In this document: positions 1 through 6,090 of the stretch, piece by piece
Numbering within the stretch: the stretch's first letter is position 1
Layout of the letters: each line of letters begins with the position of its first letter
Source of the DNA: Pseudomonadota bacterium
Lineage (GTDB): Bacteria; Pseudomonadota; Alphaproteobacteria; Rhizobiales; Beijerinckiaceae
DNA length: 6,967 bases
Reading direction: 5' to 3'
Assembly: GCA_021780015.1 (NCBI GenBank)
Contig: JAJXZN010000131.1
Coordinates: 1-6,967 of the forward strand
Translations under genes and position numbers: made by a program
Notes under the pieces: model-generated
The model's input: only the letters and a program-made list of their open reading frames with translations
Told to the model about the DNA's origin: nothing
The model's database searches: none

Positions 1-776
1 ACGATATTGCCGGCCTGGGCCGCGCCGATGCGCTCGCCTATTACGAGCGCTTCTATACGCCCGAGAATGCCATCCTCGTCGTCGCCGGCGATGTCGAACC
101 GCGCGACGTCGTCGCGCTGGCCGGCGCGGTCGATGGCAAGATTCCGGCGCGCGGCGCGGCGCCGCAGCGCTGGCGGGTGCGCGAGCCAAAGCCGCATGCG
201 CATCGCCAGGTGACGCTTGCTGACGAAAAGGTCGAGCAGCCCTCCTATCAAATCTGCTTCCTCGTGCCGTCCTATAAGACGGCGCCGGGCGAGGCCGAGG
301 CGCTCGAAGTGCTCGACCATTATCTCGGCGGTGGCCAGGCGAGCCTTTTGTTCCGCACCCTTGTCGTCGAAAAGAAGCTCGCCGTTTCGATCGGCGCCTA
401 TTACGGCGGCACCGCGCTCGACGAGACGCGCTTCTATCTCTACGGGATGCCGGCGCCCGGCGTCTCGCTGGAGACGCTCGACGAAGAGATCGCCGCCATC
501 GTTGCAAGCCTGGCCGAAAAGGGCGTCGATGCGGCCGATATCGAGCGCGCCAAGTCGCGGCTCGTCGCCGAGACGATCTATGCGCAGGACAATCAGGCGG
601 CGATGGCGCAATGGTATGGCGCTTCGCTCGCGACCGGCCTTTCGCTTGCCGATATTCAAAGCTGGCCCGAACGGATCGAGGCGGTGACGGCGGATCAAGT
701 CGTCACGGCGGCGCATTGGCTCGACCGCCAGCGCGGCGTCACCGGCTTTCTGCTGCCGGCCGGTCGGGCCGCCTAA
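1..776 (+). CDS. M16B family zinc-peptidase-like protein, C-terminal fragment
   Basis: The reading frame is open from the left edge (first full codon at 3) to TAA at 774-776, giving the last 257 residues of a protein whose start lies outside the window. It reads as the end of the first M16 domain plus the second M16 domain. It opens with the family-typical stretch DALAYYERFYTPENAILVVA (fragment residues 9-28), then 'HYLGGGQASLLFRTLVVEKK' (106-125) where the second domain begins its conserved helix, and a C-terminal 'LADIQSWPERIEAVTADQV'. The HxxEH zinc motif, if present, would be upstream and cannot be seen. In the usual REKRGLAYS segment this protein has VEKKLAVS (122-129), so the conserved Arg and Tyr of the R/Y pair are missing. 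The next gene shows the reverse pattern, which suggests that this is the zinc-bearing subunit of a heterodimeric peptidase. Substrate and cellular location are unknown. The family call is firm; the catalytic role is inference. Confidence 0.9.
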   Translation, partial: DIAGLGRADALAYYERFYTPENAILVVAGDVEPRDVVALAGAVDGKIPARGAAPQRWRVREPKPHAHRQVTLADEKVEQPSYQICFLVPSYKTAPGEAEALEVLDHYLGGGQASLLFRTLVVEKKLAVSIGAYYGGTALDETRFYLYGMPAPGVSLETLDEEIAAIVASLAEKGVDAADIERAKSRLVAETIYAQDNQAAMAQWYGASLATGLSLADIQSWPERIEAVTADQVVTAAHWLDRQRGVTGFLLPAGRAA

Positions 777-790
777 TTTTTCAGAAAAGC

Positions 791-832
791 GCCCGATCTA
801 GGCGGAAAGTCTGCGACTTTTCCGGATCGGGC
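791..832. repeat. Nested palindrome (hairpin) between the two M16 genes
   Basis: An 8-bp outer stem is formed by GCCCGATC (791-798) and GATCGGGC (825-832). Inside it, CGGAAAGTC (803-811) pairs with GACTTTTCCG (815-824) with one bulged T, leaving a 3-nt TGC loop. It fills most of the 71-nt gap and ends about 5 nt before the ribosome binding site of the next gene. No run of T follows, so it is not a standard intrinsic terminator. Its GAAA-AGT...ACTTTTC core resembles the palindromes at 4045-4069 and 4181-4204, which suggests a dispersed REP-like repeat family. Confidence 0.75.
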
Positions 833-836
833 CGGA

Positions 837-841
837 TAGGA
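837..841 (+). promoter_or_regulatory. Ribosome binding site of the second M16 gene
   Basis: TAGGA (837-841) lies 6 nt before ATG 848 and matches the Shine-Dalgarno core AGGA. It decides the start: the frame stays open further upstream (an ATG at 611), but that would overlap the preceding gene by 166 nt in another frame and would add residues unlike the family. Confidence 0.6.
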
Positions 842-847
842 TATCCC

Positions 848-2137
848 ATGACCGATACGCTCAAGAGCGAACCCAAGCCGTCGAATTCCCGTGCTTCGAC
901 GGTCCAGCAGGTCGTCTCCCCCGGAGGCATCAAGGCCTGGCTGGTCGAGGATTACACCGTGCCGCTGGTGGCGCTCGAACTCGCCTTTCTCGGCGGCGCG
1001 GCGCAGGACCCGCCGGCCTTGCCGGGCGTTGCGACGCTGCTCGCCGGCCTGCTCGACGAAGGCGCCGGGCCGTACGAGTCGGAGGCATTTCATCGCATTC
1101 TCGAAGAGAACGCGATCGAGCTCAGCTTTTCGGCCGACCGCGACCTGTTCCACGGGCGTTTGCAGACCCTGGCGCGCAACAAGGCCAAGGCTTTCGAACT
1201 GCTCGGCCTTGCCATCGCCCAGGCGCGGCTTGATCCCGAACCGATGGAGCGGGTGAAGAGCCAGATCGCCGCCGGCTTGAGGCGCGAGATCAACGATCCC
1301 GATTATGTCGCCAACCGCAGCTTCCGCCGCATCGCCTATGCCGGCCATCCCTATGGCGCGCCGGTGCGCGGCGATCTCGACACCCTCGCGTCGCTGTCGC
1401 GGCCGCATATCGCCGATTTCCGCGCCGCCAATTTCGGTCGCGACAATCTGAAGGTCGCCGTCGTCGGTGCGATCGATGCGCCGACGCTCGCCGCCTATCT
1501 CGACGATGTCTTCGGCACGCTGCCGGAAAAGGCTTCGCTGCTGCCGGTTCCGGACGTCCTCTTCGCCGGGGCGGGGCGGCGGGAGATCGCCGATATCGAT
1601 CTGCCGCAATCGACGATCCGTTTCGGCCGGCAGGGGATCGGCCGCGACGATGCCGATTTCATTCCGGCGACCGTCGTCAATCACGTGCTCGGCGGCGGCG
1701 TTTTCTCGGCGCGGCTCTTCCGCGAAGTGCGCGAGAAACGCGGTCTCGCCTATTCCGTCTATTCTCAGCTCGCGACGCAGGACCATGCGGCGATGTTCTT
1801 CGGCGGCACCTCGACCAAGAACGAGCGCGCCGCCGAATCGCTCGACGTGATCCGCGGCGAGATTTTGAGCCTCGCCGACGCCGGGCCGAGCGCGGAGGAG
1901 CTCGACAAGGCGAAGAAATATCTCATCGGCTCTTACGCGCTGCGCTTCGATTCTTCGACCAAGATCGCCGCGCATCTCGTGCGCTTGCAGGCCGAGGGCT
2001 ACGGCGTCGATTATCTCGACGCGCGCAACAAGCTGATCGAGGCGGTGACGCTGGAGGATGCCAAACGCGCCGCCAAGCGCCTCTTCGGCGACGGATCGCT
2101 TTTGGTCGCCGTCGCCGGCCGGCCGGTCGGGTTGTAA
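848..2137 (+). CDS. M16B peptidase-family protein lacking HxxEH (R/Y subunit)
   Basis: A complete 429-residue protein, the usual length for a two-domain M16B subunit (about 420-460). The first domain spans roughly residues 20-230 and begins with 'VSPGGIKAWLVEDYTVPLVA' (23-42). The place of the zinc motif HxxEH is taken by T63-L-L-A66-G67 in 'LPGVATLLAGLLDEGAG', so both His and the catalytic Glu are absent and the protein should not bind zinc there. The second domain carries the well-kept 'LGGGVFSARLFREVREKRGL' (281-300) followed by AYSVYS, with R298 and Y302 in the position of the R/Y pair that M16 enzymes use to hold substrate. It follows another M16 gene by 71 nt and precedes mutL by 33 nt. 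The paired architecture matches known M16B heterodimers, in which one subunit supplies zinc and the other supplies R/Y. The N-terminus (MTDTLKSEPKPSN) is polar with no signal peptide, which suggests a cytoplasmic protein. The substrate is unknown. Confidence 0.92.
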   Translation: MTDTLKSEPKPSNSRASTVQQVVSPGGIKAWLVEDYTVPLVALELAFLGGAAQDPPALPGVATLLAGLLDEGAGPYESEAFHRILEENAIELSFSADRDLFHGRLQTLARNKAKAFELLGLAIAQARLDPEPMERVKSQIAAGLRREINDPDYVANRSFRRIAYAGHPYGAPVRGDLDTLASLSRPHIADFRAANFGRDNLKVAVVGAIDAPTLAAYLDDVFGTLPEKASLLPVPDVLFAGAGRREIADIDLPQSTIRFGRQGIGRDDADFIPATVVNHVLGGGVFSARLFREVREKRGLAYSVYSQLATQDHAAMFFGGTSTKNERAAESLDVIRGEILSLADAGPSAEELDKAKKYLIGSYALRFDSSTKIAAHLVRLQAEGYGVDYLDARNKLIEAVTLEDAKRAAKRLFGDGSLLVAVAGRPVGL

Positions 2138-2170
2138 GGTCGCGTTTCAACCTTCGCGATTCGGGGATCA

Positions 2171-3973
2171 ATGCCCGTCCGCCGTCTCGATCCTGTCCTT
2201 GTCGATCGCATCGCCGCCGGCGAAGTGATCGAGCGGCCGGCTGCCGCCGTGAAGGAACTCGTCGAGAATGCGCTCGATGCCGGCGCGAGCCGCATCGACG
2301 TCGCGATCGAGGCGGGCGGCCGGCGGCTCATCCGCGTCATCGACAATGGCCAGGGCATGAGTGCGGGTGACCTCGACCTTGCCGTCGAGCGCCATGCCAC
2401 GTCGAAATTGCCGGACGGCGATCTCTCGCAGATCGGCACGCTCGGCTTCCGCGGCGAGGCGCTGCCCTCGATCGGCTCGGTCGCGACGCTCGATATTTTC
2501 TCCCGCGCCCAGGATGCGCGCGAGGGCTGCCATATCCGCGTCGATCAGGGGCTGAAACACAAGCTCGCTCCGGCGGCGCAGCCGCAAGGCACGCGCGTCG
2601 AGGTGCGCGAGCTTTTCGCCGCCACGCCGGCGCGGCTCAAATTCCTGAAGACCGACCGCACCGAGGCGCAGGCCGTCGCCGATGCCATCCAGCGCCTGGC
2701 GATGGCGCATCCCGCGGTGCATTTCACCCTGTCGGGTCCGGATATTGCGGGCTTCGATTACGCCACTTGCGGCACCGACGCCGCCGGGCTGTTGCAGCGG
2801 CTCACGCAGATTCTCGGCAAGGATTTTCAGGCGAACGCGCTGCCGCTCGATGCGCTGCGCGAGGGGGTCACGCTCTGGGGCTTCGCCGGCCTGCCGACCT
2901 GGCACCGTGCCAATGCCAACGGGCAATATTTCTTCGTCAATGGCCGGCCGGTGCGCGACAAGCTTTTCGCCGGCGCGGCGCGTGGCGCTTATGTCGATTA
3001 TCTGCCGGCCGGGCGCTATCCGGCCCTGGCGCTGTTCGTCAGCTGCGATCCGCGCACGGTCGATGTCAACGTGCATCCGGCAAAGGCCGAAGTGCGCTTC
3101 CGCGATCCGGGCCTCGTCCGCGGCCTCGTCGTCGGTGCATTGAAACAAACGCTGGAAGGCGCCGGCCATCGCGCGACGCCCGCCAATGGCGCGGCGGCGC
3201 TCGATCTGCTCGCCCGCCGTCCAGGCGGCACAAGCGGCTTCGGCGGTTGGTCATCGCCGCGGCCGGCCAATTGGACGCCGGAAAGCTCAACGGCCTATCC
3301 GGGGTTTGCCGCCGAAGAGCAAGCGCGCTTCGCCGGCATCGCGCCGAGCACCGACGCGCGGCCGCCATCGCCCATTTCGGAGGCCGCCGACACGCCGCTC
3401 GGCGCCGCGCGGGCGCAGATCCATGAAACGTATATCATCGCCCAGACCCGCGACGGCATCGTCGTCGTCGATCAGCATGCGGCGCATGAGCGGCTCGTCT
3501 ATGAAAAGATGAAAGCGGCGCGCGCCGCCGGCGGCATCGAACGACAGGTGCTGCTCGTGCCGCTCGTCGTCGAGATGGACGAAGCCTCCGTTCATCGCCT
3601 TGCCGAGGCGGCGCCCGTGCTCGCCGGGTTCGGCTTGGCGGTCGAAGCCTTCGGGCCCGGCGCGATCCTGCTGCGCGAGCAGCCGAGCATTTTGAAAAAC
3701 CTCGACGCCGACAGGCTGTTGCGCGATCTCGCTGACATTCTCGCGGAAGGTGAGGGCGCGGCTTTGCCGCTCGAGCGTCGGCTCGATCATGTGCTGGCGA
3801 CGCTTGCTTGTCACAATTCGGTCCGCGCCGGCCGCCGGCTCCTGCCCGAGGAGATGAATGCGCTCTTGCGCGAGATGGAGCGCACGCCGGGCTCAGGCCA
3901 ATGCAACCACGAGAGTCCGACTTACGTCGAACTGAAGCTCGCCGACATCGAGCGCCTGTTCGGGCGGCGATAG
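2171..3973 (+). CDS. mutL: DNA mismatch repair protein MutL
   Basis: A complete 600-residue MutL, the ATPase that couples MutS mismatch recognition to strand processing. The ATG start at 2171 aligns with the standard MutL N-terminus; GGGGA at 2163-2167 is a weak, close ribosome binding site. GHKL ATPase motifs are intact: KELVENALDAG (28-38, general base E29, Mg-binding N33), DNGQG (58-62), ATSK (76-79) and GFRGEAL (92-98). The transducer domain runs to about 330 and contains FVNGRPVRDK (255-264) and VDVNVHPAKAEVRF (297-310). A Pro/Ala-rich linker follows (about 333-413), then the C-terminal dimerisation/endonuclease domain. Nuclease motifs are present: DQHAAHERLVYE (434-445, the DQHA-x2-E-x4-E signature) and ACHNSVRAG (546-554). 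The third motif, normally C-(P/N)-HGRPT, reads CNHESPT (578-584): the zinc ligands Cys578 and His580 are kept but Gly-Arg has become Glu-Ser. The protein ends in FGRR. It is probably cotranscribed with the M16 pair upstream. The identity is certain; whether the nuclease is fully active is open. Confidence 0.98.
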   Translation: MPVRRLDPVLVDRIAAGEVIERPAAAVKELVENALDAGASRIDVAIEAGGRRLIRVIDNGQGMSAGDLDLAVERHATSKLPDGDLSQIGTLGFRGEALPSIGSVATLDIFSRAQDAREGCHIRVDQGLKHKLAPAAQPQGTRVEVRELFAATPARLKFLKTDRTEAQAVADAIQRLAMAHPAVHFTLSGPDIAGFDYATCGTDAAGLLQRLTQILGKDFQANALPLDALREGVTLWGFAGLPTWHRANANGQYFFVNGRPVRDKLFAGAARGAYVDYLPAGRYPALALFVSCDPRTVDVNVHPAKAEVRFRDPGLVRGLVVGALKQTLEGAGHRATPANGAAALDLLARRPGGTSGFGGWSSPRPANWTPESSTAYPGFAAEEQARFAGIAPSTDARPPSPISEAADTPLGAARAQIHETYIIAQTRDGIVVVDQHAAHERLVYEKMKAARAAGGIERQVLLVPLVVEMDEASVHRLAEAAPVLAGFGLAVEAFGPGAILLREQPSILKNLDADRLLRDLADILAEGEGAALPLERRLDHVLATLACHNSVRAGRRLLPEEMNALLREMERTPGSGQCNHESPTYVELKLADIERLFGRR

Positions 3974-3975
3974 GC

Positions 3976-4083
3976 GCTAGAGCGTCGGACATTCAAATTG
4001 AATCACTCGGCGTTTTTAAGTCTTTCTCATCGCATCGGATTTGTCCGAAAACCGCTTCGCACTTTTCGGTCCGATGCTCTAGC
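3976..4083. repeat. 108-bp palindromic intergenic element downstream of mutL
   Basis: Terminal 15-bp inverted repeats, GCTAGAGCGTCGGAC (3976-3990) and GTCCGATGCTCTAGC (4069-4083), match at 14 positions, and the fifteenth is a G-U pair in RNA. Next to the left arm is a perfect small palindrome, ATTCAAATTGAAT (3991-4003). In the right half, GCATCGGA (4032-4039) can pair with TCCGATGC (4070-4077), enclosing CCGAAAA/TTTTCGG (4045-4051 with 4063-4069). The right arm can therefore pair with either the outer left arm or the inner arm. It starts 2 nt after the mutL stop. No T-run follows, so terminator function is not supported. From memory it resembles repeats common in Hyphomicrobiales genomes; this was not checked. 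Confidence 0.8.
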
Positions 4084-4114
4084 CACAGCTCTCTGTCGCG
4101 GCTAGCGCGCTTTC

Positions 4115-4137
4115 CGGCCGGATGGGTCATCCGGCCG
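4115..4137. repeat. Perfect 9-bp GC-rich hairpin upstream of purD
   Basis: CGGCCGGAT (4115-4123) and ATCCGGCCG (4129-4137) form a perfect 9-bp stem with a 5-nt GGGTC loop. A following ACAAGAAATCG stretch contains no T-run, so an intrinsic terminator for plus-strand transcripts is unlikely. Read on the minus strand, the bases after the stem are CTTTCC, also not a convincing U-tract. It sits between two other palindromes and may be part of the same composite repeat. Confidence 0.65.
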
Positions 4138-4166
4138 ACAAGAAATCGCGCCGTTTCATAATGTTG

Positions 4167-4214
4167 GAGCATGTTCCTATCGAAAAAGTCGTGCAACTTT
4201 TTCGGAACATGCTC
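4167..4214. repeat. 19-bp bulged hairpin ending at the purD ribosome binding site
   Basis: GAGCATGTTC (4167-4176) pairs perfectly with GAACATGCTC (4205-4214). CGAAAAAGT (4181-4189) pairs perfectly with ACTTTTTCG (4196-4204). The two stems stack with a 4-nt CTAT bulge on the left side and a 6-nt loop CGTGCA. TTG at 4164-4166 and TAA at 4215-4217 can extend the stem by three pairs, one of them a wobble, into the AAGGA ribosome binding site at 4216-4220. The core resembles those of the palindromes at 791-832 and 4045-4069, so this looks like a member of a dispersed family. A role in purD translation or mRNA stability is possible but is inference. Confidence 0.8.
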
Positions 4215-4215
4215 T

Positions 4216-4220
4216 AAGGA
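4216..4220 (+). promoter_or_regulatory. Ribosome binding site of purD
   Basis: AAGGA (4216-4220) stands 6 nt before the GTG start codon at 4227. This good Shine-Dalgarno match supports the GTG start, which also places the conserved PurD N-terminus MNVLLLGSGGREHA at residue 1. The site directly abuts the 4167-4214 hairpin. Confidence 0.75.
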
Positions 4221-4226
4221 TCGGCC

Positions 4227-5498
4227 GTGAACGTTCTTCTCCTCGGCTCCGGCGGACGCGAACATGCGCTCGCCCATCACATCGCCAAAAGCCCGCTCCT
4301 CGGCCGTCTCTTCGCCGCGCCGGGCAATCCCGGCATGGCCGCCGTCGCAACCTGCGTCGCGCTCGATGCCGCCGATGCGCAGGCGGTCATCGATTTCTGC
4401 CGGGTGATGGAAATCGGCTTCGTCGTCGTCGGGCCCGAGGCGCCGCTCGTCGCCGGCCTCGTCGATGCTTTGGCCGAAGCCGGCATCAAGGCGTTCGGGC
4501 CGCGCCGCGCCGCCGCGCAGCTCGAGGGCTCGAAAGGCTTCACCAAGGACCTTTGCACGGCCTTCGCGATTCCGACGGCGGCGGCGGCGCAATTCACCGA
4601 TGCCGATACCGCCAAAGACTATATCCGCAGCCGCGGCGCACCGATCGTCGTCAAGGCGGACGGGCTTGCCTCGGGCAAAGGCGTCGTCGTCGCGCAGAGC
4701 GTCGCCGAGGCGGAGGCGGCGGTCGATCAGATGCGCGGCGGCCTGTTCGGCGCGGCCGGGCAATCGCTCGTCATCGAAGATTGTCTCGATGGCGAGGAAG
4801 TCTCCTTCTTCGCGCTCTGCGACGGCCGCACGGCGCGCGCCTTCGCCTCGGCGCAGGACCATAAGCGCGTCGGCGAAGGCGATACGGGGCCGAACACCGG
4901 CGGCATGGGCGCCTATTCGCCGGCTCCGGTCATGGACGAGGCGCTGACGGCGCGGGTGATGGCGGAGATCGTCGAGCCGGCTTTGCGCGGCATGGCCGAA
5001 ATGGGCATGCCGTTCCAGGGCGTGCTCTTCGCCGGGCTGATGCTGACGCGCGACGGGCCGAAGCTCATCGAATTCAATGTCCGCTTCGGCGACCCGGAAA
5101 CGCAGGCGATCCTGCCGCGGCTTCAAGGCGATCTGCTGGCGCTGATGCTCGCCTGCGCCGAAGGCCGGCTGGCTTGGGAACGCTTTGCCTTTTCGGCCCA
5201 ACACGCGCTGACCGTCGTGCTCGCCGCCGAGGGCTATCCGGGCACGCCGAAGAAGGGCAGCGAAATCCGCGGCCTCGACAAAGCCGCGGCATTGCCCGGC
5301 GTCATCATCACCCAGGCGGGAACCAAGCGCGACGGCACGCGCCTCTTGGCTGACGGCGGCCGGGTTCTCAATGTCACGGGCCTTGGTTCGAGCCTCGCCG
5401 AGGCGCGCGCCCGCGCCTATGCCGGCGTCGATGCGATCGACTGGCCGGGCGGCTTCTGCCGCCGCGACATCGGCTGGCGGGCGCTGAAGGGGGAATAG
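4227..5498 (+). CDS. purD: Phosphoribosylamine-glycine ligase (GAR synthetase)
   Basis: A complete 423-residue PurD, the usual length for the family. It is the cytoplasmic ATP-grasp enzyme that joins 5-phosphoribosylamine to glycine with ATP hydrolysis, the second step of de novo purine synthesis. The N-terminal nucleotide-fold domain starts with NVLLLGSGGREHALA (2-16), and VVVGPEAPLVAGLVDAL follows (67-83). The ATP-grasp region includes EGSKGFTKDL (100-109), PIVVKADGLASGKGVVVA (139-156), GPNTGGMGAYSPAP (221-234) and the PurD signature RFGDPETQ (286-293), whose acidic residues bind metal. The C-terminal domain holds 'LTVVLAAEGYPGTPKKG' (328-344). Translation starts with GTG at 4227, set by AAGGA 6 nt upstream. 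It is separated from mutL by 253 nt of palindromic repeats, so an own promoter is plausible, but none is clearly visible. It converges with rsmD. All key motifs are intact. Confidence 0.98.
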   Translation: MNVLLLGSGGREHALAHHIAKSPLLGRLFAAPGNPGMAAVATCVALDAADAQAVIDFCRVMEIGFVVVGPEAPLVAGLVDALAEAGIKAFGPRRAAAQLEGSKGFTKDLCTAFAIPTAAAAQFTDADTAKDYIRSRGAPIVVKADGLASGKGVVVAQSVAEAEAAVDQMRGGLFGAAGQSLVIEDCLDGEEVSFFALCDGRTARAFASAQDHKRVGEGDTGPNTGGMGAYSPAPVMDEALTARVMAEIVEPALRGMAEMGMPFQGVLFAGLMLTRDGPKLIEFNVRFGDPETQAILPRLQGDLLALMLACAEGRLAWERFAFSAQHALTVVLAAEGYPGTPKKGSEIRGLDKAAALPGVIITQAGTKRDGTRLLADGGRVLNVTGLGSSLAEARARAYAGVDAIDWPGGFCRRDIGWRALKGE

Positions 5499-5524
5499 TC
5501 CAGGCTGAGATACGCCAGACTCAA

Positions 5525-6088
5525 TCAAGGCGTGGCTTGCGCCCGAACGACCATGATTTTCGTTCCGCCATAGCCGCGCGTTTCGAGAAGCCGGTAGCCG
5601 GCCGGCATTTCGATTTCGGCATCGAGGCTTTCTTCGAGAACAACGAGGGCGTCGGGCGTCAGCCATTGGCCTTCGCGCAGCGCGATCAGCGCCTGTTCGC
5701 CGAGATGTTGGCCATAGGGCGGATCGAGAAAGGCGAGGCTGAATTTTTCGCCGGGCGGCGCATCGCCGAGCTTGCGCGCATCGCGGCGGAAGATGCGCGT
5801 CTCGCCGCCGAGGCCCAAAGCATCGACATTGGCGCGGATGAGCGCGCGGGCCCTGGCCGCATCCTCGACGAAGAGCGCTTTGCGGGCGCCGCGCGACAGA
5901 GCTTCGAGCCCCATGGCGCCGGTGCCGGCGAAGAGGTCGATCACCGCGGCGCCGGTGACGGGATCGTCATAGGCATGCGCCAAGATGTTGAAGATCGTTT
6001 CGCGCAGCCGGTCGGATGTCGGCCGGATTGCATCGTCGGTCGGGCCGGCAATGCTGCGGCCGCGCAATCGTCCGGCGACGATCCGCAT
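5525..6088 (-). CDS. rsmD: 16S rRNA (guanine(966)-N(2))-methyltransferase RsmD
   Basis: A complete 187-residue protein, typical RsmD length. It methylates N2 of G966 of 16S rRNA (E. coli numbering) using S-adenosylmethionine, acting on small-subunit rRNA during assembly. The N-terminus MRIVAGRLRGRSIAGP and RPTSDRLRETIFNIL (22-36) are RsmD family hallmarks. The SAM-binding motif I is IDLFAGTGAMGLEALSRGA (50-68), E75 follows in LFVEDA (72-77), and the catalytic LDPPY (121-125) belongs to the N/DPPY amino-methyltransferase class. The ATG at 6086-6088 overlaps the stop codon of the upstream pseudouridine synthase gene as TAATG, and no Shine-Dalgarno sequence is apparent, so translation probably depends on coupling. 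The stop TGA (5525-5527) faces purD across 26 nt. Nothing is missing from the motifs. Confidence 0.96.
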   Translation of the reverse strand: MRIVAGRLRGRSIAGPTDDAIRPTSDRLRETIFNILAHAYDDPVTGAAVIDLFAGTGAMGLEALSRGARKALFVEDAARARALIRANVDALGLGGETRIFRRDARKLGDAPPGEKFSLAFLDPPYGQHLGEQALIALREGQWLTPDALVVLEESLDAEIEMPAGYRLLETRGYGGTKIMVVRAQATP

Positions 6089-6090
6089 TA
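6086..6090 (-). promoter_or_regulatory. TAATG stop-start overlap (translational coupling junction)
   Basis: On the minus strand the bases from 6090 to 6086 read TAATG. TAA ends the pseudouridine synthase and ATG begins rsmD, sharing one A. The preceding minus-strand bases contain no recognisable Shine-Dalgarno sequence, which favours re-initiation by the terminating ribosome. Confidence 0.75.

Noticed and set aside
839..846. GGATATCC palindrome overlapping the ribosome binding site as an operator
   Set aside because: Eight bases are too short to call, and nothing else indicates a regulator binding there.
611..847. N-terminal extension of the second M16 protein to an upstream ATG
   Set aside because: It would overlap the first M16 gene in another frame and includes Arg-rich sequence unlike the family. 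ATG 848 has a ribosome binding site and fits the usual protein length.
773..1975. 400-codon open frame on the minus strand over the second M16 gene
   Set aside because: It is antisense to a clearly conserved protein, has low-complexity Arg/Gly/Glu-rich content with no recognisable domain, and reflects high-GC third-position bias.
2168..3169. 333-codon minus-strand open frame over the MutL ATPase domain
   Set aside because: Antisense to the conserved GHKL motifs of MutL; composition is that of a mirror frame and no plausible start signal was seen.
3976..4083. Intrinsic terminator of mutL
   Set aside because: The stems are strong but no T-run follows on either strand, and the structure fits a palindromic repeat better.
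4134..4162. Possible purD promoter with CATAAT (4157-4162) as -10
   Set aside because: The -10 matches 5 of 6 consensus bases, but the hexamer 17 nt upstream (GCCGAC) is a poor -35 and the bases lie between repeat palindromes, so the match may be chance.
3993..5666. 557-codon open frame on the minus strand covering all of purD
   Set aside because: It overlaps intact purD, the repeat region and the end of rsmD. Its product is Arg/Ala/Glu-rich without motifs, typical of a shadow frame in GC-rich DNA.
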